This document shows, in pieces, positions 1 to 8,428 of a stretch of DNA of 53,259 nucleotides (position 1 is the stretch's first letter; each line of letters begins with the position of its first letter). This DNA comes from Candidatus Sulfotelmatobacter sp. (GTDB lineage: Bacteria > Acidobacteriota > Terriglobia > Terriglobales > Acidobacteriaceae), in contig JADGNQ010000025.1 in the NCBI GenBank assembly GCA_017883385.1, positions 1 to 53,259 of the forward strand, given 5' to 3'. A program made the translations under genes and the position numbers. The notes under the pieces were generated by a model that was given only the letters and a program-made list of their open reading frames with translations, did no database searches and was not told the origin of the DNA.

Positions 1-190
1 GAGAACTGAGAACTGAGAACTGAGAACTGAGAACTGAGAACTGAGAACTGAGAACTGAGAACTGAGAACTGAGAACTGAGAACTGAGAACTGAGAACTGG
101 GAACTGAGAACTGAGAACTGAAAACTGAAAACTGAGAACTGAAAACTGAAAACTGAGAACTGAGAACTGAGAACTGAGAACTGAGAACTG
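1..190. repeat. Heptamer tandem array, GAGAACT x about 27
   Basis: The first 190 bases are a pure 7-bp tandem array of GAGAACT, about 27 units, with scattered single-base variants (GGGAACT near 97, several GAAAACT between 120 and 160). The array may continue beyond the left edge. It ends directly at the stop codon of the minus-strand SAM hydrolase gene. On the plus strand the unit brings TGA into all three frames; on the minus strand all three frames stay open. There are no spacers, so it is not a CRISPR array. Related arrays lie at 8425, 25565 and elsewhere. Confidence 0.95.
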
Positions 191-1021
191 CTACGCCCCT
201 TTGCCCGCCGCCGCCGCTTCCCCAAGAATGATGCCGACCTCGCTGCTCTTGCCGGCACCGGTGATCTGAGCCGCGGAGGCACGGTTGGCTACGATCTCGA
301 GATAGCCCATGCTGCCGAGAATGCCGAAGACCTCTCCCGGACCGCCCTCGGCGTAGGTCGCATGGATGTCGGTAACCTCACGACTGCCTATGACAATCTT
401 GAATGCCGCCGGCTGCGCGGCAAACAGCGCGGGAGCGTCTGCGGGAGTGACATTGGTGATCAGGTTACCGAAGCGATCGACTCTTAGCACTACTCCGCGC
501 AAGCGATTTTCGCCGGCGGCTTTGGGCCGGGGTGCGGCGAACTTAACGTAGTCTTCGATCTCGTCGCCGAACTTGTGCGAGTCCACCTGCTTGGCGAGGT
601 ACGCGGCCACGGGAGCGAACACGTCGCGTCCATGGAACGTATTGCTCACCGGTTGCCGGAAGTAGTGTTCGGAAGTGATGTGCCGTACGTGAATGCGCTC
701 TTCCTTGGCATAGACCATCGAGAGCACGCCGTTGTCGGGCGCGACGAAATGATAGCCGTCGCTCGACGCCAGAATCGGCCGCCGCGTGGTGCCCACGCCC
801 GGGTCCACCACTACCATGTGGATCGTTCCGTTCGGAAAGTACGAATACGCCTGGGCAATGGCCAGCGCTCCGTCGAGCACATCAAAGGCCTGCACAGCGT
901 GTGTGATGTCCACAATCTGGGCCTCAGGCACGATGTCGACAATCACGCCTTTCAGCGCGCCCACAAAATGATCGTTGGTTCCAAAATCGGTGGTGAGAGT
1001 GATGACCGGACGATATGACAA
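191..1021 (-). CDS. SAM hydrolase (SAM hydroxide adenosyltransferase, DUF62 family)
   Basis: A 276-residue cytoplasmic protein of the SAM_adeno_trans / DUF62 family. These enzymes are related to SAM-dependent chlorinase and fluorinase, but most split S-adenosylmethionine with water into adenosine and methionine. Conserved stretches are visible: TDFGT at residues 11-15, VVDPGVGTTR at 71-80 and APDNGVLS at about 94-101. The length fits the whole family. The start is TTG at 1021, preceded on the coding strand by a GAGG-type ribosome binding site. It lies 116 bp downstream of an FtsX permease gene on the same strand and could be read through from that cluster. Its stop codon directly borders the 1-190 heptamer array. 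Halogenase activity is unlikely but cannot be excluded from motifs alone. Confidence 0.88.
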   Translation of the reverse strand: MSYRPVITLTTDFGTNDHFVGALKGVIVDIVPEAQIVDITHAVQAFDVLDGALAIAQAYSYFPNGTIHMVVVDPGVGTTRRPILASSDGYHFVAPDNGVLSMVYAKEERIHVRHITSEHYFRQPVSNTFHGRDVFAPVAAYLAKQVDSHKFGDEIEDYVKFAAPRPKAAGENRLRGVVLRVDRFGNLITNVTPADAPALFAAQPAAFKIVIGSREVTDIHATYAEGGPGEVFGILGSMGYLEIVANRASAAQITGAGKSSEVGIILGEAAAAGKGA

Positions 1022-1137
1022 ACTTTCCCTCGCTGGAAGACGTAGTGAGAAGACGAAATAATCCCTGTAAGTGCGAGGTTAATTTGCCGCAAGCCGTGCG
1101 TCAATGCACGTAGGTAATAGGGCGAATAAGGAGATTC

Positions 1138-2394
1138 TTACTCGTACCTCAGCGCTTCAATCGGATTCAGGCGCGACGCCTTCAGGGCAGGGAAGAATCC
1201 TGAAACAATGCCCACCAGCGACAGAATCACAAACGAAATAATCATCACGCTCATCGAAGCATGCAGGAAGATCGCGCCCTCATGATCTGCGGTCTTGTAG
1301 AACTCATCGTACAAAGGCATCGGCGGAATGGCCCATGTCAACAACTCCGCGACCGCCATCCCGATTAATCCGCCGACAAACGTCAGTACCAGCGCCTCCA
1401 GCAGAAACTGCACCAGGATATGCCTGGGCCGTGCTCCGATGGCTTTGCGCAGCCCGATCTCGCGCGTGCGCTCCGTAACTGAAACCAGCATGATGTTCAT
1501 CACACCAATGCCGCCCACAGCCAGCGTGACCACGCCAATCAGTCCCAGCACAGCCTGCAGGCCAAGCGAAAAGCCGTTGATCATGGCACGGTCTTCGATG
1601 GTGTCCCACTCCGGCGTGGCTTTGTCGTCCTTGGGATCGAAATGGTGCCGGCGCGCAATCACCTCGCGCACCGCTGCCAGCGCCTTCTTGTTGAGTTCGG
1701 GAGCGGTCGGTTGAATGATGATCTCGTCAGGATCGCGAATGTTCTTGAGATCGCGCATCAGGGCGAAGGGAATGAAGCCGTTCTCGTTGTCCGGCCCCTG
1801 ATACATCGAGTCCTGGATCTTGTTGCGCATGGTGGCGATGACTTCAAAGTCCAGCCCGCCAATTTCGACGTGCTGTCCCGGGCCGGGCGCGCCCTGAAAC
1901 ACTTTCTTTGCGGCGTTGTAACCCAGAATCACGACGCGGCGATGGTCGGCGAAATCGCCTTCGTTGAAGTAGCGACCATCCGCGAGTTCCAGCTTGCGCA
2001 TCTGCCCGTATGGCATGTCGACGCCACGCACCTGGATCGACACCACGCGTGTGCCGATCTTGAATCCAAAATCGCGGTCGATCTCGCCGCTTACCGCCCG
2101 CACAATCGGAACTTCATCGCGAATCGCTTCCACGTCTTCAAGTTCGTATTTGACCGCTTTCCCCGCTCTCTGCCCGCCAGCCTGCATGCTGGTCTGCCCT
2201 GGCCAAATCACAATTACGTTATTCCCCATGTTCAGGAATGCGTGCAGCACGCACCCCCCGAGTCCCTGGCCGTAGGCTAGCAACAGCACCACCGACGCCA
2301 GGCCCCAAACGATGCCCAGCATGGTGAGCGCCGAGCGCATGCGGTCACGCATCAGCGCCTGCCAGCCTTGCGAAATGAGCTCTCTCATGAACAT
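1138..2394 (-). CDS. ABC transporter permease, MacB/FtsX type (second of the cluster)
   Basis: A 418-residue inner-membrane permease with MacB_PCD-FtsX architecture. There is one membrane segment near residues 20-42, a large periplasmic domain, then three membrane segments in the FtsX domain from about residue 280. The family signature GGIGVMNIM followed by VTERTREIG and RKAIGA is present, and the protein ends in the usual EALRYE. MacB relatives use ATP to drive mechanotransmission across the envelope and export macrolides, peptides or lipids with a MacA-type adaptor. There is no ATPase domain here and no ATPase gene in the window. It is last in a minus-strand order of adaptor, permease, DUF4097, permease. 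An ATG six bases further in is an alternative start. The substrate is unknown. Confidence 0.88.
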   Translation of the reverse strand: MFMRELISQGWQALMRDRMRSALTMLGIVWGLASVVLLLAYGQGLGGCVLHAFLNMGNNVIVIWPGQTSMQAGGQRAGKAVKYELEDVEAIRDEVPIVRAVSGEIDRDFGFKIGTRVVSIQVRGVDMPYGQMRKLELADGRYFNEGDFADHRRVVILGYNAAKKVFQGAPGPGQHVEIGGLDFEVIATMRNKIQDSMYQGPDNENGFIPFALMRDLKNIRDPDEIIIQPTAPELNKKALAAVREVIARRHHFDPKDDKATPEWDTIEDRAMINGFSLGLQAVLGLIGVVTLAVGGIGVMNIMLVSVTERTREIGLRKAIGARPRHILVQFLLEALVLTFVGGLIGMAVAELLTWAIPPMPLYDEFYKTADHEGAIFLHASMSVMIISFVILSLVGIVSGFFPALKASRLNPIEALRYE

Positions 2395-2404
2395 GTTTTA
2401 AACC

Positions 2405-2492
2405 AAGGGGTCAGGGGTCAGCTTTTGATTCCCAACTCCGGATGTCTAATCCCTAAATCCCTAATCCCTGAATCCCTATTCCCTGAACCCTG
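2405..2492. repeat. Heptamer-type repeats in inverted orientation (GGGGTCA / TAATCCC)
   Basis: Between the DUF4097 stop and the next permease start lie two copies of GGGGTCA (2407-2420). About 26 bp later come six degenerate units ending in CCC (TAATCCC, TAAATCCC, TGAATCCC, TATTCCC, TGAACCC; 2447-2492). The second block is roughly the reverse complement of the first type, so the spacer transcript could fold back. The right block abuts the DUF4097 stop codon. Confidence 0.75.
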
Positions 2493-3443
2493 TTACTGAA
2501 TGTGAACGTCGCCCGATCCCGTGCGTACCGAGAGCAGCGGTCCGCCGCCGCGGACTTTGCCGCGAATCTGTTTGCGCGTCTCCTGCACTCGCCCTTGTAC
2601 GGTCATCTCAATCGGCGAATCGACGTTTACCGTTCCGGAACTGGTGGAAATATCGGCATCGAACGCTGCGTTGGCAGGCAGGCGGACATGCACGTTGCCC
2701 GAGCCGGTGTGAATCTCCCAACCGCCGCTCTGTGTACCCTCTGCGGTAATGTCGCCGCTGCCGGCCTCACCATGGAAGCCGCCATGAATGCCGCGCACGG
2801 TAATGTTCCCGGAACCGGTATGCAGATCGACTTCGCCCGATCCAGTTTCTTCGATCTCAATGTCGCCGCTTCCGGCGCCACCCTTTACCGCGCCCGCGAT
2901 CTCATGGGCTCGCACGTCGCCGGACCCCGTCTGCAGGCGGACTTCGCCCGTGAGCCTTGCCAGCTTCACGTCGCCCGACCCCGTCTGTATGTCCACATTG
3001 CCGCGTGTGCCTTCAACGATCTGATCTCCCGAGCCGCTGCGCGTGCGGACTGTGGTGTCAGGCGGCACCGTGATCTCGTAGTCCACGGCAATGTCGTGAA
3101 CATTCAGATACTCGATGTGCACGCTGTTGCCCTCCTGGCGAATTGGAGGATGCTGTTCGATCTCGTGGACGTCGGATTCGCGGCTGCCCCTCAACCAGCG
3201 GTCACCGACGAAGATCTTGCCATGAATGATCACGGAACTTGAGGAACCCGTGCGCACGGTGACGTCACCGGAATGGGTAAGCACCTCAAGATCGACCGGG
3301 CCGCTCACCGAGAGCGTTCGATCGAATGTGCCTTGCGGCGTGGAGGCAAAAACCACCGTGGTTGCAAAAAGGACGACCAGCCCGATCGCGAATACAGACC
3401 AGCTGGACATTGAAGTTGAGCGGAGAGTTCTTCGGTTATTCAT
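2493..3443 (-). CDS. DUF4097 beta-repeat envelope protein
   Basis: A 316-residue protein with an N-terminal membrane anchor or signal (hydrophobic stretch at about 15-34, WSVFAIGLVVLFATTVVFAS). After it comes a long run of short beta repeats with the recurring core T-G-S-G-D/N-V/I (for example QTGSGDVKL, QTGSGDVRA, HTGSGNITV, RTGSGDVHI). This is the DUF4097 (DUF4098-like) repeat fold, expected to form a beta-solenoid in the periplasm or at the surface. Its biochemical role is unknown. The start codon overlaps the stop of the upstream permease by 8 bp (ATGAATAA), so the two are probably translationally coupled. Its place between two FtsX permeases suggests a role in the same export system. That is inference from position only. 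Confidence 0.85.
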   Translation of the reverse strand: MNNRRTLRSTSMSSWSVFAIGLVVLFATTVVFASTPQGTFDRTLSVSGPVDLEVLTHSGDVTVRTGSSSSVIIHGKIFVGDRWLRGSRESDVHEIEQHPPIRQEGNSVHIEYLNVHDIAVDYEITVPPDTTVRTRSGSGDQIVEGTRGNVDIQTGSGDVKLARLTGEVRLQTGSGDVRAHEIAGAVKGGAGSGDIEIEETGSGEVDLHTGSGNITVRGIHGGFHGEAGSGDITAEGTQSGGWEIHTGSGNVHVRLPANAAFDADISTSSGTVNVDSPIEMTVQGRVQETRKQIRGKVRGGGPLLSVRTGSGDVHIQ

Positions 3444-4695
3444 AGCGTAGTGACTCCACAGGTGTCATGTCCGCGGCGCGCTGGGCGGGATACACGCCCG
3501 CGGTCACGGTGATTAACGAAAGTGTCAGAATCGAGGCGATAATCGAAATCCAGGAAACGATGGGATGCGGCACAAAATCGGGCAGAGGCAAGGCTTCCAG
3601 GGCGACACACGTCCCCATCCCGAAGGTGAGTCCCAGGATGCCGCTTACCACCGTCAACATCGCGGATTCGGCGAAGAATTGACGCAGGATGTCACGCTTG
3701 GTCGCGCCCATCGCCTTGCGCGTGCCGATCTCCCGGGTGCGCTCCGTAACCGACACCAGCATGATGTTCATCACGCCGATCCCGCCCAGGCACAGCGTCA
3801 CAATCGCCACGCAGCCGAAGAAGATGGTCACGACGCCAAAAATCTTGTCCAGCATCTTCGCGCCATCCATTGTGTCCCAGACAAACAGCGCGTCCTTGTC
3901 CAGCGCATCGAAATGATGCACTCGTGCCAGAGCGCGCCGTACCTGCAAGACCGCAGCCTCATGTTCTTCAGGATCGCCCACTTCGAAAACGATGTCATCC
4001 AGATACCCACGCGTGATCCCGGCTCCGGGCCTGGTCGGTGGCGGGAAATCCCGCGATATCGCCGAGTAGGGAGCAAACAGGTAATCGTTGTCGGGACCGC
4101 TGTAATTCGAGTTCTGCTTTTTCTCCTGCAGAACGCCCACCACTACATAGGGAACGCTTTGCACCAGCACCCCGGCGCCAATCGCAGGCTGCCCGGGAAA
4201 CAGCTGCCGGTACGCTTTGGAGCCCAGCACCAGCACGCGGCGGCCTTCGCGCTCGTCGTCGTCGGTAATGAGGCGGCCCTCGGCGACTTGCAGCGACCGG
4301 AAATCCTGGTATGAGGGCCACATGCCGACCACCCCTCGGTTGGCCAGGTTGTACTGGCTGACTTCGGGAATGGTTCGCCGCAGTTCCGGGCTGACGTTCT
4401 TGACCAGGTAGCACTCGTCGCGGATCAGGTCGGCGTCATCGGCGTGTAACTGAATCTCTCTGCCGGCCGCGCGCCCGCCTACCTGCGAACTGGTTCGCCC
4501 GCCCCACATGATGACCAGATCCTTACCCAGGGTCTGCATGTGCCGCTTCTGGTCGACGCTGAAGCCGCGCCCTAGTCCAACCAGGATGATCACCGATGCG
4601 ATCCCCCACACGATTCCGAACATCGTGAGGAACGTTCGCATCTTGTGGGCCCGGAATGTGTTGAACGCCTGGCGCAGGATTTCGCGGAGAGTCAT
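3436..4695 (-). CDS. ABC transporter permease, MacB/FtsX type (first of the cluster)
   Basis: A 419-residue paralogue of the permease at 1138-2394. It has an N-terminal membrane segment (about 20-42), a MacB-type periplasmic domain and an FtsX domain. The conserved GGIGVMNIM, VTERTREIG and RKAMGATKRDIL stretch and the end VESLRYE are present. It is 101 bp downstream of the HlyD-family adaptor and overlaps the DUF4097 gene by 8 bp, so an operon is likely. Two different FtsX subunits next to one adaptor suggest a heterodimeric permease, as in other split MacAB-like or LolCDE-like systems. The ATPase must be encoded elsewhere. The substrate is unknown. Confidence 0.88.
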   Translation of the reverse strand: MTLREILRQAFNTFRAHKMRTFLTMFGIVWGIASVIILVGLGRGFSVDQKRHMQTLGKDLVIMWGGRTSSQVGGRAAGREIQLHADDADLIRDECYLVKNVSPELRRTIPEVSQYNLANRGVVGMWPSYQDFRSLQVAEGRLITDDDEREGRRVLVLGSKAYRQLFPGQPAIGAGVLVQSVPYVVVGVLQEKKQNSNYSGPDNDYLFAPYSAISRDFPPPTRPGAGITRGYLDDIVFEVGDPEEHEAAVLQVRRALARVHHFDALDKDALFVWDTMDGAKMLDKIFGVVTIFFGCVAIVTLCLGGIGVMNIMLVSVTERTREIGTRKAMGATKRDILRQFFAESAMLTVVSGILGLTFGMGTCVALEALPLPDFVPHPIVSWISIIASILTLSLITVTAGVYPAQRAADMTPVESLRYE

Positions 4696-4722
4696 GGCCG
4701 ATACCGGGTGATACCCGAAAAA

Positions 4723-4787
4723 GTGTTGGGTCTTAGGTGTTAGGTCTTAGGCTCAACACCTAACACCCAAGGCCTAAGACCCAACAC
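4723..4787. repeat. Hairpin built from TTAGGTG/TTAGGTC-type heptamers
   Basis: The 101-bp gap between the adaptor and the first permease holds two blocks of heptamer-like units that are reverse complements of each other. Positions 4723-4737 (GTGTTGGGTCTTAGG) pair perfectly with 4773-4787 (CCTAAGACCCAACAC), and further partial complementarity lies inside. In the operon transcript this would form a long stem. It could act as an attenuator or RNA stability element, or may simply be a mobile repeat. Confidence 0.85.
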
Positions 4788-4796
4788 CGCTGTTCC

Positions 4797-6053
4797 TTAC
4801 TGCAGCACGACCTGATCGCCTTCCTTCAGTCCGCTCAGCACTTCGGTCTTGGCGCCGTTCGAGATCCCGATGTTGACGGCAACTTTGTTCTTGCCTTCCT
4901 TGCCCTTCGGGTCCGGCATTTCCACCGAGGCCTTCTTGTCCTTGTCATACAGGATCGCGCCTTCAGGAATCTGCAGCACGTTCTTGTGTTCTTCCAGGAT
5001 GATTTCCGCGTTGGCGGTCATCTCGGCCTTGAGTTCGCCGCCCGGATTCTGGATCGACGCGCGCACCTCAAAGGTCGTGACGTTATCTTTCTCCACGCCC
5101 ATCGGAGAAATCTTGGTCACTTTGCCGTCGAAGGTCTTGTCTTTGAACGACTCCACCTTGATGCGTGCCCGCTGTCCCAGATACACCTTGCCGATATCGC
5201 TCTCGTCGACCTTGCCCTTCACATACACTTCGCTGGTATCGCCCAGCGTCATAACCAGGGTTGCCGACGAACCCAACACCAGGATCGAACTCACCGCGTC
5301 GCCCATCTGCACGTCCCGCGACAACACGATGCCGTCAATCGGGGAAATGATGTCGGTGTAGCTGAGCTGTTCTTCGAGCTGTTTGAGATTGGCCTGGTCC
5401 TGTGCCACCTGCGCCTGAGCCTGCGCGATCTTAGCCTTGAGCACGGTGACCTGCGCCTTCGACACGTTCTGTTTGTTCAGGGCCAGTTCGTAGTTCTTCT
5501 GCGCATCTTCCAGCGCGGAAGTGGAAACGACGCCATCCTTTGCCATGCCGGTGGCACGGTCATAGGCGCGCTTCAAGAGCGGCACATCCGGACCTTCCGC
5601 GTCGACTTTGGCGCGCTCGGAATCGGCCTGCGAGCTCTTTAAATTCGCCTGCGCAGCCTCCAGCGCCGCGTGCGACTGCTCCACCTGCGCCTCGATCTCG
5701 ATCTTGTCGAGTTGGGCCAGGAGTTGCCCCTTCTTGACGCGATCGCCGTAGTCCACCAGGAGCTTCTTGACGATGCCGCTGGCCTTCGACTTAACCTCGA
5801 CCTTCGTGATCGGCGTGACCTTGCCAGTCGCCACAACGCTCTTGGCCAAGTCGCCTTTTTCTACCTTGGCGAGTTTCGACGGATCAATCTTGGTGCCGCC
5901 ACGCGTCGCCGCGAAGACTCCCACCGCGATCAGCAGGACAATCCCCAGTCCCACGCTGCCCCAGATAATCAGTTTGCGACGCTTCTTCTTATTATTTCCG
6001 TTACCGTTCACAACGCCTCCTGTGGATACTGCCAAGTGGAGATTGGGAGCCAT
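4797..6053 (-). CDS. HlyD/MacA-family periplasmic adaptor of an efflux system
   Basis: A 418-residue membrane fusion protein. It has a short basic cytoplasmic head (KKKRRK), one membrane anchor at about residues 28-49, a biotinyl-lipoyl-like domain, a long alpha-helical hairpin (about 115-225, rich in A, Q, K and E), then beta-barrel and membrane-proximal domains ending in VLSGLKEGDQVVLQ, as in MacA. The start at 6053 is chosen because GAGGGC lies just upstream and the extra 28 residues of the longer reading (to 6137) look unlike a signal. It heads the cluster with two FtsX permeases and a DUF4097 protein. It would join the permeases to an outer-membrane channel that is not encoded here. No lipobox is seen. 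Confidence 0.88.
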   Translation of the reverse strand: MAPNLHLAVSTGGVVNGNGNNKKKRRKLIIWGSVGLGIVLLIAVGVFAATRGGTKIDPSKLAKVEKGDLAKSVVATGKVTPITKVEVKSKASGIVKKLLVDYGDRVKKGQLLAQLDKIEIEAQVEQSHAALEAAQANLKSSQADSERAKVDAEGPDVPLLKRAYDRATGMAKDGVVSTSALEDAQKNYELALNKQNVSKAQVTVLKAKIAQAQAQVAQDQANLKQLEEQLSYTDIISPIDGIVLSRDVQMGDAVSSILVLGSSATLVMTLGDTSEVYVKGKVDESDIGKVYLGQRARIKVESFKDKTFDGKVTKISPMGVEKDNVTTFEVRASIQNPGGELKAEMTANAEIILEEHKNVLQIPEGAILYDKDKKASVEMPDPKGKEGKNKVAVNIGISNGAKTEVLSGLKEGDQVVLQ

Positions 6054-6240
6054 AGCGCCCTCACTCTGTAGTACGGGGCCAGAGTTGCTTTTGTTCCTAA
6101 TGATTTCCGAAACGAATGATTGCCAATCTGGACTCAATGAAACCAGCGGAGCCGCTAACCCATCTCCCGCCTGCCAGTTAGACCCCTAGCCTCTCAAAAG
6201 GATAGCGGATTACAGAGATCGAATTTTGTGACCCCACGCA

Positions 6241-6440
6241 CGTGAGATGCAGGGGGCAGGGGCGAGGGTTCAGGGGCGAGGGTTCAGGGGTGAGTGAACA
6301 TCTGGTTACTGAGTGCTGAAACGTCCCCGATCTCTCAGCCAAGATACTCATTGCCAATCTATAAGCACTGATCCCTAATCCCTCGCCACTGGCCACTAAT
6401 CCCTGATCTCTCACCCATCACCCCTAATCCCTGACCCCTG
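6241..6440. repeat. Paired G-rich and C-rich heptamer-like arrays between divergent genes
   Basis: The 421-bp gap between the adaptor start and the CNNM gene contains no gene. Its right half carries units such as GGGGCGA, GGGTTCA and GGGGTGA (6248-6295). About 75 bp later comes a block of TAATCCC, TGATCCC, TCACCCA and TGACCCC units (6368-6440) in the opposite sense. The blocks are approximately complementary, like the other inverted heptamer pairs in this window. The stretch 6054-6240 shows nothing beyond a likely promoter region for the adaptor gene. Confidence 0.7.
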
Positions 6441-6474
6441 CGTCCCGCCTTTCAAATGTTAGAATTACCCTTCC

Positions 6475-7863
6475 ATGATCGCCTTTGTGCTGCTCCGGGT
6501 CTTTCTGATCCTTCTCCTGGTGGCAGCCAACGCCTTCTTCGCGGCCGCTGAGTTTTCCCTGGTGAGCGTGCGCGATACCCGCATCCAGCAACTCATCTCG
6601 GCTGGACGCATCGGGGCGCGCATTGTGCAGCGCCTCCATCAGCACCTCGACGAAGTCGTCAACGGCGTTCAACTCGGCATCACCATCGTCAGCCTTACCC
6701 TCGGCTGGATCGGCGAACCGATGGTCGCCCGGCTGGTGGAAGGAATGCAGTTTGTTCACCGCGTTCCGCACGCTGCGGTCTACGCTCACACGATCGCTAT
6801 AGTGATCGCTTTCACCCTGATCACCTACATGCACGTGATCCTGGGCGAACTCGTTCCAAAGACCTTGGCCCTGCAACGTGCCGAGCAAATCGCCCTCGCC
6901 GTGGCCGCGCCCATGGAGGCTTTCCTCACCCTCACGCGCCCCGTCCTTTTCTTTATGCGCCGCTCCGGAGGGCTGGTCCTGCGTCTGTTTGGCGCTCAGC
7001 CCGCCCGCCGCGGAGGAGCCGTCCATTCGCCCGACGAGTTGAAGCTCATCGTGACCGCCAGCCGCCAGTTCGGCCAGATTCCCGAGTTTCAGGAAGAGAT
7101 GATCCACAGCGCCATCGAACTCGACAGCATTACCGTCCGCGAGGTCATGGTGGCCCGTCCCGACATTTTTTCCTTACCATCCGACCTGATGCTCGACGAG
7201 GCCCTGGTGCGCGTGGTTGAGGGCCAGCACTCCCGCGTTCCCGTCTACGACCCGCAGCGCGGCCCCGAGCACATTGTCGGGGTGCTCTACTACAAGGACC
7301 TCATGCGCTGGATGCGTCTCCGCCTCAGCAACCTGGGCCAGACCACCGCAACGCGCATCTCTCGCATGCAGATCAGCCAGATCATGCACGAGGTGCTGGT
7401 CGTGCCAGAGACGAAGGTCCTCGCCGAATTGCTGGCCGAATTCAAAGAGCGCCGCCGCCATCTCGCGGTTGTGGTGGATGAATTCGGTTCAACCGCTGGC
7501 GTCATTACGGTAGAGGACGTACTCGAGCAACTGGTCGGCAACATCGAAGACGAGTTCGACGTCTCGCCCGCCGAGCCTGCGCTGGACGACGAATCGGTAC
7601 TGGTTCTCGAAGGTTCGGTCAACATCCGCGACCTCGAAACCGAATACGGCCTGATGTTGCCGCGCGACGCCGGATTTGAAACGCTAGCCGGGTTCATCCT
7701 GGCGCGACTGCAACGCATTCCGACCCTCCGCGACTGCTTCGAATACGAAGGCCGCCGCTACACCGTCGAACAGTTGGAAGGCCACCGCATCGCCAGAGTG
7801 AGGATCGAAAAGACCGCCAAGGTAGAGGGCGAGATCGAAGTAGCCAAGCAAGGCGGAGACTGA
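6475..7863 (+). CDS. CNNM-CBS transporter-type protein (hemolysin C / CorC family)
   Basis: A 462-residue integral membrane protein. Residues 1-200 form the DUF21/CNNM transmembrane domain (VAANAFFAAAEFSLVSVR; LGELVPKTLALQRAE). Two CBS domains follow at about 215-345, including VREVMVARPDI and HIVGVLYYKDLMR, with the conserved VVVDEFGSTAGVITVEDVLE in the second. The protein ends in a CorC_HlyC FAD-binding-like domain at about 375-450. The family is linked to Mg2+/Co2+ efflux; the hemolysin name is historical. The ATG start is 53 bp after the heptamer region. It appears monocistronic. The fold assignment is firm; the transported ion is inferred from the family. Confidence 0.9.
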   Translation: MIAFVLLRVFLILLLVAANAFFAAAEFSLVSVRDTRIQQLISAGRIGARIVQRLHQHLDEVVNGVQLGITIVSLTLGWIGEPMVARLVEGMQFVHRVPHAAVYAHTIAIVIAFTLITYMHVILGELVPKTLALQRAEQIALAVAAPMEAFLTLTRPVLFFMRRSGGLVLRLFGAQPARRGGAVHSPDELKLIVTASRQFGQIPEFQEEMIHSAIELDSITVREVMVARPDIFSLPSDLMLDEALVRVVEGQHSRVPVYDPQRGPEHIVGVLYYKDLMRWMRLRLSNLGQTTATRISRMQISQIMHEVLVVPETKVLAELLAEFKERRRHLAVVVDEFGSTAGVITVEDVLEQLVGNIEDEFDVSPAEPALDDESVLVLEGSVNIRDLETEYGLMLPRDAGFETLAGFILARLQRIPTLRDCFEYEGRRYTVEQLEGHRIARVRIEKTAKVEGEIEVAKQGGD

Positions 7864-7902
7864 CGGGCATGCTTGTTACTAGGAATAACCTAAAGCGTTG
7901 TC

Positions 7903-7962
7903 ATCCTGAGCGGAGCACGACGGCGAGCAAAGCGAGCCGTCGCGCGCAGCCGAAGGATCCCT
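7903..7962. repeat. Dispersed repeat with GTCATCCTGAGCG ... CGAAGGATC core
   Basis: The 169-bp gap after the CNNM gene contains TGTCATCCTGAGCGGAGC, then an internal GC-rich hairpin (GACGGCGAGC / GCGAGCCGTC), then CCGAAGGATCC. The outer core is the same motif that forms a perfect inverted pair at 42050-42146, so this is a single, interrupted copy of the same intergenic repeat family. Confidence 0.75.
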
Positions 7963-8032
7963 ACGCAGGCGTTGCTCTTTGCGTTCGTATCGAGGCGTTC
8001 TCCCGATGCTCGCCGGTTAGGAGCGAGCCAGA

Positions 8033-8428
8033 ATGAACCACGAAGAGGGACTAGTCAAGGCATTCTTCGTACCAACAAAACGTGAACGCTACTTGGAGAT
8101 GATTGCGAAACCAAAGAAGCGCAAGAAGTTTCTTCTTGAACTAGCTCACTTCAAGGCGTTGGATCCGCGCTACCTCATTTCGATCCCACCGAGCCAGCAG
8201 TATCCCGAGCAGATTGCTTTAATCCTGGCGCAGAAAGGCGCCCCACCACTCTGTTGGGTCACCTCCGAGGATGCCGAACTCGATGGGAAGGAGATGCCGC
8301 TGTCGCAAGCTCTGAAACAGGTGATTGGTCGCCAGATGGGTACGTTTCTTTCCTGTATTCCAGGAAGATTGGCCTTCTTTGAAGGTGAAGAAGTGGGGGC
8401 CCGCTGGATTCTTGAACGCCGTAACTGA
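8033..8428 (+). CDS. Hypothetical protein, 131 aa
   Basis: A 131-residue soluble protein that I do not recognise. It has a basic N-terminal region (TKRERYLEMIAKPKKRKKFL), then LDPRYLISIPPSQQYPEQIALILAQKGAPPLCWVTSED and a C-terminal half with GRLAFFEGEEVGARWILERRN. No signal peptide or membrane segment is seen, and no catalytic motif. The sequence looks like a genuine globular protein, not a shadow frame. The stop codon TGA (8426-8428) is supplied by the first unit of a GAGAACC heptamer array. The oppB-type frame begins upstream of that stop, so the 3' end overlaps the possible start of the permease gene. Confidence 0.7.
   Translation: MNHEEGLVKAFFVPTKRERYLEMIAKPKKRKKFLLELAHFKALDPRYLISIPPSQQYPEQIALILAQKGAPPLCWVTSEDAELDGKEMPLSQALKQVIGRQMGTFLSCIPGRLAFFEGEEVGARWILERRN

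Noticed and set aside
1..190. CRISPR array
   Set aside because: The 7-bp units are contiguous and no spacers exist; the repeats are far too short.
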